From a virus: a stretch of 34,359 nucleotides of DNA. The stretch lies in IMG/VR virus record IMGVR_UViG_3300030116_005585, positions 1 to 34,359 of that record. One strand, 5' to 3'. The notes beneath the pieces were generated by a model. That model did no database searches, was not told the origin of the DNA, and saw nothing but the letters and a program-made list of their open reading frames with translations. Positions 30,144 through 34,359 of the stretch are shown here, one piece after another; positions within the stretch are counted from its first letter, which is position 1, and each line of letters opens with the position of its first letter. The translations under genes and the position numbers were made by a program.

Positions 30144-30472
30144 ATAAATACGAACCAAACGCAGAAGAAATTGCGGCAATAATTCAAGAGGGAAAAAACG
30201 ACAAAGTAGAAGATATTCAAATTGTTGAGTCTTTGAAAGAAACGTTTGGTATTAGCACTGCCACTGGTTATAGATGGCTTAGGACTAGCACCAATGAATC
30301 AGACCTGCCTCAAACTTTTCAAACTAGGCAGAAAATAGACTCTTTTAAATTAGAAGCTATCGAACAAGCCACAAAAGCTATTGAAAAAATCAGAAATAAA
30401 GACGACCCAATGGCACTTTTAGAGGCCCTCGATAAAGTCGCCTCTATTGCTTGCAAACTAAAAAAAGCATGA
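30140..30472 (+). CDS. Helix-turn-helix protein with TerS-like architecture, 110 aa
   Basis: I chose ATG 30140 (MNKYEPNAEEIAA) over 30122, because it overlaps the previous stop as ATGA. The HTH is at about 25-49 (IVESLKETFGISTATGYRWL). Two long helices follow (KLEAIEQATKAIEKIRNK and LLEALDKVASIACKL). This order resembles the TerS-like protein at 26939. It may be a regulator or a second packaging-type DNA-binding protein. The palindrome at its 3' end could be a target site. Confidence 0.62.
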   Translation: MNKYEPNAEEIAAIIQEGKNDKVEDIQIVESLKETFGISTATGYRWLRTSTNESDLPQTFQTRQKIDSFKLEAIEQATKAIEKIRNKDDPMALLEALDKVASIACKLKKA

Positions 30473-30484
30473 GAATTTCTCATG
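30468..30484. promoter_or_regulatory. Palindrome CATGAGAA-T-TTCTCATG
   Basis: A perfect 17-base inverted repeat with one central base overlaps the stop of the HTH gene and a possible start of the next gene. As RNA it can form a six-pair hairpin (CATGAG/CTCATG). There is no immediate T-run (a run of six T begins 12 bases later), so a DNA operator or a translation signal is as likely as a terminator. Confidence 0.45.
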
Positions 30485-30508
30485 AGAATCACTAACTTTT
30501 TTCTAATC

Positions 30509-30718
30509 ATGTCTAATCCCTTTACTGAAGAACACAAAGAAAGAATCTTTGAGGAAGTTTGCGAAGAACTCGCCCTAGAAAATCCTAATCTTTCTGATCA
30601 GGAACTTGAAGCTTTAGCCGAACCAATAGCTAAAGAAAGACTAGAAGATGAGTATTATTTCACTTCTCAAGGTCATCCGAGTCTTTCTGCTGCTGATAGA
30701 AACCCTTCTCTTATTTAA
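30509..30718 (+). CDS. Hypothetical acidic protein, 69 aa
   Basis: I favour ATG 30509 (MSNPFTEEHKERIFEEVCEE) over ATG 30482, which lies inside the palindrome and adds a hydrophobic RITNFFLI. The sequence LENPNLSDQELEALAEPIAK is helical and typical of small phage early proteins. It ends with a polar tail. No function is known. Confidence 0.6.
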   Translation: MSNPFTEEHKERIFEEVCEELALENPNLSDQELEALAEPIAKERLEDEYYFTSQGHPSLSAADRNPSLI

Positions 30719-30726
30719 TTATTAAA

Positions 30727-30954
30727 ATGACTAACGATCCAACACTAAAAACTTATAAAGTTCTTATTGGTGAAACTCACGCTCAATACTATGAGGTATT
30801 AGCAGAAAATGAAGATGAAGCCATAGAACGCGCCTACGCTTTTGACGAGGACGAACCGTGGGCTTTAGATACTTGGGATAATGGCATTGTTGATGCTGTT
30901 CATGCAGAAACAGAAGAAGGAGATGTTTATGAAAAAGAAATTAATCGGTCTTAA
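30727..30954 (+). CDS. Hypothetical acidic protein, 75 aa
   Basis: The product reads TYKVLIGETHAQYYEVLAEN, then EDEAIERAYAFDEDEPWALD and a strongly acidic end. The beta-strand, then [ED]-x-E-A-I-E-x-A helix pattern is common in phage proteins of the 'ubiquitin-like/DpnD-PcfM-like' type, but this cannot be fixed here. It is separated from the next gene by one base. Confidence 0.62.
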   Translation: MTNDPTLKTYKVLIGETHAQYYEVLAENEDEAIERAYAFDEDEPWALDTWDNGIVDAVHAETEEGDVYEKEINRS

Positions 30955-30955
30955 A

Positions 30956-31147
30956 ATGGACTCTAAATTAAACGATGCTTATTTTTATGAAAATAAAAGA
31001 GCAGAACTTGAAAAAAAATTCTTTGAACATCAACTCTCGGAAGATGAATATATCTCTTTATGCCTTGATCTTGAAAATGAATACTTGACTTACCTCTACA
31101 AAAAAATTGATGCTAACCCTAAAGATAATCCTGACCTTTTACTCTAG
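30956..31147 (+). CDS. Hypothetical helical protein, 63 aa
   Basis: I chose ATG 30956 (MDSKLNDAYFYENKRAELEK), directly after the previous stop, over ATG 30881, which would overlap the upstream gene. The protein is one long charged helix (RAELEKKFFEHQLSEDEYIS) with a leucine/tyrosine pattern that suggests a coiled coil. Its end overlaps the convergent exonuclease gene by nine bases. Confidence 0.6.
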   Translation: MDSKLNDAYFYENKRAELEKKFFEHQLSEDEYISLCLDLENEYLTYLYKKIDANPKDNPDLLL

Positions 31148-31978
31148 AGAAGGTAAAAACTCATCTCGGAATTGATTTAACCTTTCCTCAAATAATATCC
31201 GACCTCCTGCTAATTCTAAAGCATTCAACTCGACCTCTTGAATGCCATTTTCTCTCGCTATAACAATTAATCCACTTCCTACCTTTATTCCTGTCATTTT
31301 CTCCATACCCCATGCATAGGCACTTAATTGCAAGCGATAATCATCTAACCATGCGTCTGGTTTTGGTTTAGACGATCCACTAGTCTTGAAATCTAATAAA
31401 CATAAGTTCCCTGATCGTTTGTAATCTATTAAGGCATCACTTTGTCCTGCATATCCGATCTTGTTATGAATGGAAAATTCTGAGGCATGAATGGCCGCTA
31501 CATTTTCTTCTATCCACTCGGCCAAATTTTCCGCATATTTTCTAGCTGTCCAATTGACAGTTTTCGCTCTTTTCTTTGCTGTTTGAATGGACTTTTTTGT
31601 AATTGCTTGTGGGCCTCTAAAAAGGCCATCTTCGTAAACCTTCCAGCAATTTCTAGCGTTGCATATATTCCTGTTGATCTTTGATCCAACTTTGAGTACA
31701 TACTCACAATGCTCATGACTAAGAGTTCCCCTGTTACACGCAAGCTCTAGTTCATCGGCACTCCCCGGACGGGATTTCCATTTCTCTAAAGACCGACGCT
31801 TCCCTTCAGAAACCGTGTTGCTTAATATCGTAGTCACTGAATAGTAAATATTTCCTTCTGTATCCGTATATTTCCGGTATTTATCAGAATCATCACGCTC
31901 CAATGAACTAGAACGCAAACTCGCTAGTAAGTCTTGACGTTCTTCTACCAGTGGCATGTAATGAACACTCTTTCCCAT
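31139..31978 (-). CDS. PD-(D/E)XK exonuclease (RecB/Cas4 type)
   Basis: 279 residues. Motifs: RGTLSHEHCE (H88), E167 in ASEFSI, GYAGQSDALIDY with D181, LLDFKTS with D196 and K198, and QLSAYAWGM with Q217. These are the H, E, D, D-x-K and Q-x-x-x-Y elements of RecB-family nucleases. Enzymes of this kind produce ssDNA ends for recombination or process concatemers in phages. No 4Fe-4S cysteine cluster of the Cas4 kind is seen at the C-terminus. It faces left, against its neighbours, and the ssDNA-binding-type gene lies in the same recombination module. Confidence 0.85.
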   Translation of the reverse strand: MGKSVHYMPLVEERQDLLASLRSSSLERDDSDKYRKYTDTEGNIYYSVTTILSNTVSEGKRRSLEKWKSRPGSADELELACNRGTLSHEHCEYVLKVGSKINRNICNARNCWKVYEDGLFRGPQAITKKSIQTAKKRAKTVNWTARKYAENLAEWIEENVAAIHASEFSIHNKIGYAGQSDALIDYKRSGNLCLLDFKTSGSSKPKPDAWLDDYRLQLSAYAWGMEKMTGIKVGSGLIVIARENGIQEVELNALELAGGRILFEERLNQFRDEFLPSLE

Positions 31979-31991
31979 TTATATGGTACAC

Positions 31992-32002
31992 CCTTGTCAA
32001 GG
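31992..32002. promoter_or_regulatory. Small palindrome CCTTG-T-CAAGG before the exonuclease gene
   Basis: An 11-base inverted repeat lies 14 bases upstream of the exonuclease ATG, in the gap between divergent genes. It could be an operator, or part of a leader. It is short, so chance is possible. Confidence 0.3.
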
Positions 32003-32037
32003 TTTGTGACTATTATAATACTATTTGAATGGGCTGC

Positions 32038-32066
32038 TTGACGGATTAGTGTTCTAATATTATTGT
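32038..32066 (+). promoter_or_regulatory. Candidate promoter of the 213-aa gene
   Basis: TTGACG (32038-32043), 17-base spacer, TATTGT (32061-32066). The spacer/-10 part AATATTATTGTAT resembles AATATTATTCTAT in the promoter at 29332, which suggests a shared class of phage promoters. The leader to ATG 32116 would be about 43 bases. Confidence 0.5.
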
Positions 32067-32115
32067 ATTGATATCCGTTAAGGATTTCAACTCTAAACCG
32101 TTAAGGTAATCAATC

Positions 32116-32757
32116 ATGGCTTTAAAAGGCTTTCAGGTAACAGTGGAAGGTACTTCCCCTCTCCTCTGTTCAAATGTCGCTAGTTCCGATCCATTAGGAG
32201 AAGGTTCTAAGCAAAAAGCATTTTTCTCTAGCAAAAAGAAGAAAAATGATGAAGATCACAGAGCGTTAAGAACTCTCGACTGGATCTTTTCTGGCTATTG
32301 GGAATCTCAAGGAGATGTTGAAATTGACGAGTCCGAAAACATTGTCAATTTTGAAGGATTCTCAACTCCTACTCTGCCCGGTGCAAATTTTCAACGCTGT
32401 CTACGAAATGCAGCTACAAAATGGAAACTAGGAAAAGATGTCCTTCGCTCCGTTGTCGTTTCTAACGATCCAGCTATTGAATACGATGGCCCAAAAAATG
32501 CCATTGAAATGTTCAATTCCAGAACACCAAAATTTCAATTAGCTGCTTTTACATCAAGAGGTGTATGGGTTAATCGTTTAATGTTCCCTCTTTGGAAGGC
32601 AACTTATCGGCTAACTGTTGATGATGAAATTTTAAGTGTTTCTCAGCTTAAAAGAATTATTACAATGGCAGGTAAAGCTGAAGGTTTAGGTACTTGGCGA
32701 CCCAGACATGGAAGATTTACTGCTGGTGAATTAGTGGAGGTTGGTTTTGATGCCTGA
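32116..32757 (+). CDS. Conserved phage protein with RAMP/Cas7-like end motifs, 213 aa
   Basis: N-terminus: FQVTVEGTSPLLCSNVASSD plus PLGEGSKQK; then KKKKNDEDHRALRTLDW, STPTLPGANFQRCLRNAATK W, EYDGPKNAIEMF, and near the end KAEGLGTWRPRHGRFTAGEL. The same set (G-x-[ST]-P-L-L, D-P-L, K-x-[DE]-x-[DE], a P-x-x-x-[FL]-x-x-[AC]-L segment, G-[LI]-G-x-[WD]-R-P-[RK]-x-G-R-F) marks a phage family without assigned function that I recall from other genomes. The ends resemble RAMP proteins such as Cas7. Its neighbours (exonuclease, ssDNA-binding type) hint at single-strand annealing or nucleic-acid coating. Fold and role are inferred. Confidence 0.7.
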   Translation: MALKGFQVTVEGTSPLLCSNVASSDPLGEGSKQKAFFSSKKKKNDEDHRALRTLDWIFSGYWESQGDVEIDESENIVNFEGFSTPTLPGANFQRCLRNAATKWKLGKDVLRSVVVSNDPAIEYDGPKNAIEMFNSRTPKFQLAAFTSRGVWVNRLMFPLWKATYRLTVDDEILSVSQLKRIITMAGKAEGLGTWRPRHGRFTAGELVEVGFDA

Positions 32758-33253
32758 TTTAAACATCCATCCACTTGATATAAAGAACCTTGAAAAAGGT
32801 TCTTCTATCTCTAAAGAACAAATTCTTGAATTTTGGAAATATCATTTTCCAGATAAAGAATGGAATGAATTTTCTTTAATGGAAATCAAGGAAAAAATTC
32901 AAAAATTAAGAGCTGACTTAAACGCTCCAATCGTTATCAAACAGGTAAAAGTTGGTAAGGATTTTAGTTTCAAGATTCTCTTAGATGAAGAAGCTCCCGA
33001 TTATTTAGCAGCTCAAGCAACTGCTGGCATTAGAAAGCAGCGTAGAAATGCAAGACGATTGTTAACTGACATTGATGTTGACAATCTTGATGAAGCACAA
33101 AAACGCAACTTGGAAACTAAACAAGTTCATCATGCGTTTATTGCTTCTGCTGCTGATGGAGCTAGAAAACATTCGCTCCAAATGCAAAGGAAAGGTCAGT
33201 CGTTACCTAAGTCTTTGATAAACAAATCAAAGCTTATCCCTCCTGATTCTTAA
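32750..33253 (+). CDS. Hypothetical protein, 167 aa, partner of the RAMP-like gene
   Basis: I chose ATG 32750 (MPDLNIHPLDIKNLEKGSSI), with GTGGAGG about nine bases upstream, over TTG 32741. It overlaps the previous gene by eight bases. The sequence is helical: SKEQILEFWKYHFPDKEWNE, then AGIRKQRRNARRLLTDIDVD, and a basic C-terminus (HSLQMQRKGQSLPKSLINKS). The charge suggests nucleic acid binding. It is probably made with, and acts with, the 213-aa protein. I do not recognise the family. Confidence 0.65.
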   Translation: MPDLNIHPLDIKNLEKGSSISKEQILEFWKYHFPDKEWNEFSLMEIKEKIQKLRADLNAPIVIKQVKVGKDFSFKILLDEEAPDYLAAQATAGIRKQRRNARRLLTDIDVDNLDEAQKRNLETKQVHHAFIASAADGARKHSLQMQRKGQSLPKSLINKSKLIPPDS

Positions 33254-33740
33254 CATTGCGGCTCGATTTGCTGCCCTTCGATTCCCCCTTCTGCCATGCT
33301 GCTCGTTTCAGCTCTATCGCTCGCACTCAACGATTAAGAGTGCAACTTTCTAAGATTTTGTCTTAGCGGCGAATCGCGCCTCAACTCTATTGCGCTTCAC
33401 CTCGGTTCGCTTCAATTCAACAGCTGCTCAATTCACTCGCTCGCACTCAACGACTAAGAGTGCAACTTTCTAAGATTTTGTCTTAGCAAATCGATTCGGT
33501 GCTATTCGACTCTTTCCGATTCCTCCCGCAACGCCTCGATTCCCCTCAGTGCTTTTCGATTCACTTCAATCGCTTCTCAATTCTACGATCCAAGAATTGA
33601 ACTCCTAAAAATTTGCCTTAGCTCCGCAATTTTCCGCCAATCCCCTCATCTCAGCTCTGGTTTCCGCAGCTCTTACCTGCTCAGTACGGCTCAATTTTCC
33701 GCATTTCTATCGCTCACGATCCACGATTAAGATCGCATAA
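33254..33740 (+). repeat. Array of four hairpin units with stop-free spacers (non-coding)
   Basis: Units 1 (33317-33367) and 2 (33437-33487) are 51 bases long with one difference and lie 120 apart. Hairpin A: GCACTC-loop-GAGTGC (33323-33343, 33443-33463), loop AACGATTAA or AACGACTAA. Hairpin B: CTAAGA-TTTTG-TCTTAG (33350-33366, 33470-33486). Unit 3 (33577-33622) has TCAATTC/GAATTGA with TACGATCCAA and a weak B. Unit 4 (33711-33740) has CGATC/GATCG with CACGATTAA and passes into a terminator. The loop is conserved, and the stems differ but pair. The spacers (63, 69, 89 and 88 bases) are pyrimidine-rich with TCGATTC-like words. If transcribed it should be on the + strand. Confidence 0.8.
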
Positions 33741-33771
33741 AAAAGACCCCCTAATTAAAGGGGGCTTTTTA
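33738..33771. terminator. Strong bidirectional terminator
   Basis: AAAAAG plus CCCCCT (33740-33745, 33747-33752) pairs with AGGGGG plus CTTTTT (33759-33764, 33765-33770); A46 is bulged and the loop is AATTAA. T-runs exist on both strands. It closes the array on the + strand and the ssDNA-binding-type gene on the - strand. Confidence 0.9.
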
Positions 33772-33795
33772 ATGGACTTACCTTCGCTTAAAGAA

Positions 33796-34359
33796 CTAAG
33801 CGTCAGGATTGAATGGATCTCCATTAACTAAAAGAGCTTTAATATCAAAGCCTTTTTTCTGAACGTCAGCCCATGCTGATTCCATAGCTTCTTCAGCTTC
33901 GTCATCTCTTGGTTCAACCTGTAGATCGTAAGAAATTCGACCATCTGTATTGATCTTTGTTAGACATAAATCCCAATTCAATAGGTTTTTATATTTCCTA
34001 TTTGAAGCAATCCTTTTAATTGCTTTTTGAATTGTGAATTGGTCACAAGAGAATACCCTTACGGCTTTGTTGTCAAAGTCATAAACAGGCCATGCCATTG
34101 CTTCTTTTACAGGGGCATTTTCATCGCTTCCATAAGCTTTACCCCACATAAAGTCTTTACCCATTTCTTCCATTACTTCTTTATCTGTTGGTTTAGAAGT
34201 AAACCTGAATGGTCTTTTCCCTCCGGTGGAAACATCTTCTCCCCATGTTTGAAAAAACATTAAAGGATCTTCTTCTAGCAAGGCAAAATGAGCTGGTTTC
34301 TTTACATCAACCATGCCGGGATTTAGATAAGAACTAACAAGAGGTTTGTCCCCTTGCTC
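33796..34359 (-). CDS. ssDNA-binding protein-like, start probably beyond the right edge
   Basis: From ATG 34314 the product has 172 residues, but the frame stays open to the edge (…LVSSYLNPG before MVDVKKP), and the sequence reads as one protein, so I treat the gene as partial. Features: PAHFALLEEDPLMFFQTWGE, GKRPFRFTSKP, AMAWPVYDFDNKAVRVFSCD with a following QFTIQKAIKRIAS, WDLCLTKINTDGRISYDLQV and an acidic C-terminus ending NGDPFNPDA. A [WF]-x-V-[YI]-[DN] strand, a T/Q-x-x-I helix and a Y-x-[LV]-x-P strand recur in phage OB-fold ssDNA-binding proteins. It would protect ssDNA made by the exonuclease. Confidence 0.62.
   Translation of the reverse strand, partial: EQGDKPLVSSYLNPGMVDVKKPAHFALLEEDPLMFFQTWGEDVSTGGKRPFRFTSKPTDKEVMEEMGKDFMWGKAYGSDENAPVKEAMAWPVYDFDNKAVRVFSCDQFTIQKAIKRIASNRKYKNLLNWDLCLTKINTDGRISYDLQVEPRDDEAEEAMESAWADVQKKGFDIKALLVNGDPFNPDA

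Noticed and set aside
33323-33367. tRNA or tRNA-like gene
   Set aside because: The hairpins have nine- and five-base loops, without acceptor or T-arm sequence or a valid anticodon arm.
33317-33487. CRISPR array
   Set aside because: Only two near-identical 51-base repeats exist, the other units diverge, spacers differ in length, and no cas genes are seen.
33317-33487. attP site from a tRNA duplication
   Set aside because: No integrase is present in the window and the repeat does not resemble a tRNA 3' end.

Overview
The window looks like part of the genome of a long-tailed (siphovirus-type) phage of marine picocyanobacteria. The head and tail genes follow the lambda/HK97 plan. The cyanophage assignment rests on small genes typical of Prochlorococcus/Synechococcus phages: a CxxC...CxxC zinc-ribbon peptide, a one-helix peptide, a staphylococcal-nuclease-like protein, a 2OG-Fe(II) oxygenase, and fibres with the FLRGDN-type linker. 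The DNA is AT-rich and Shine-Dalgarno sites are often weak or missing, which fits phages of low-GC picocyanobacteria. No database search was possible, so family names come from motif recognition.

Layout. Position 1-314 (+) holds the 3' end of an unknown gene entering from the left. Positions 244-26814 (-) form one long late operon, transcribed right to left: TerL, a 49-aa gene, a tail-tube-like gene, portal, a 47-aa gene, scaffold, major capsid protein, a terminator, four head-tail/tail-completion genes, a G/GT frameshift pair, tape measure, lambda-like M-L-K-I-J, a collar fibre, a 675-aa fibre, three fibre plus small-protein cassettes, a further fibre, a 2OG oxygenase and a cluster of small genes with a nuclease. 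Positions 26939-31147 are mostly + strand: a TerS-like gene, a 386-nt non-coding stretch with a good promoter and strong RNA folds, then about a dozen small early-type genes of unknown function. One - strand gene (29084-29317) interrupts these and has its own promoter facing a + promoter. Positions 31139-34359 look like a recombination/replication module: a Cas4/RecB-type exonuclease (-), a 213-aa protein of a conserved phage family with RAMP/Cas7-like end motifs (+), a 167-aa partner (+), and an ssDNA-binding-type protein (-) that runs off the right edge.

The most unusual region is 33254-33740, a non-coding array between convergent genes. It has four related units, each with a hairpin whose loop is conserved (ACGAT core) while its stem changes and stays paired. 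In two units (partly in a third) a second hairpin follows. The four spacers have no stop codon in any of the three + frames; every + strand stop lies in the hairpin units. The array ends at a strong bidirectional terminator.

Other points of note: a tail chaperone frameshift that must be +1 or -2 rather than the usual -1, three tandem fibre/small-protein cassettes, a gpL-like protein with no cysteine, a tail-tube-like gene upstream of portal, and two separate genes with TerS-like architecture. Eight genes under about 60 codons, plus the frameshifted T segment, were found by direct translation.
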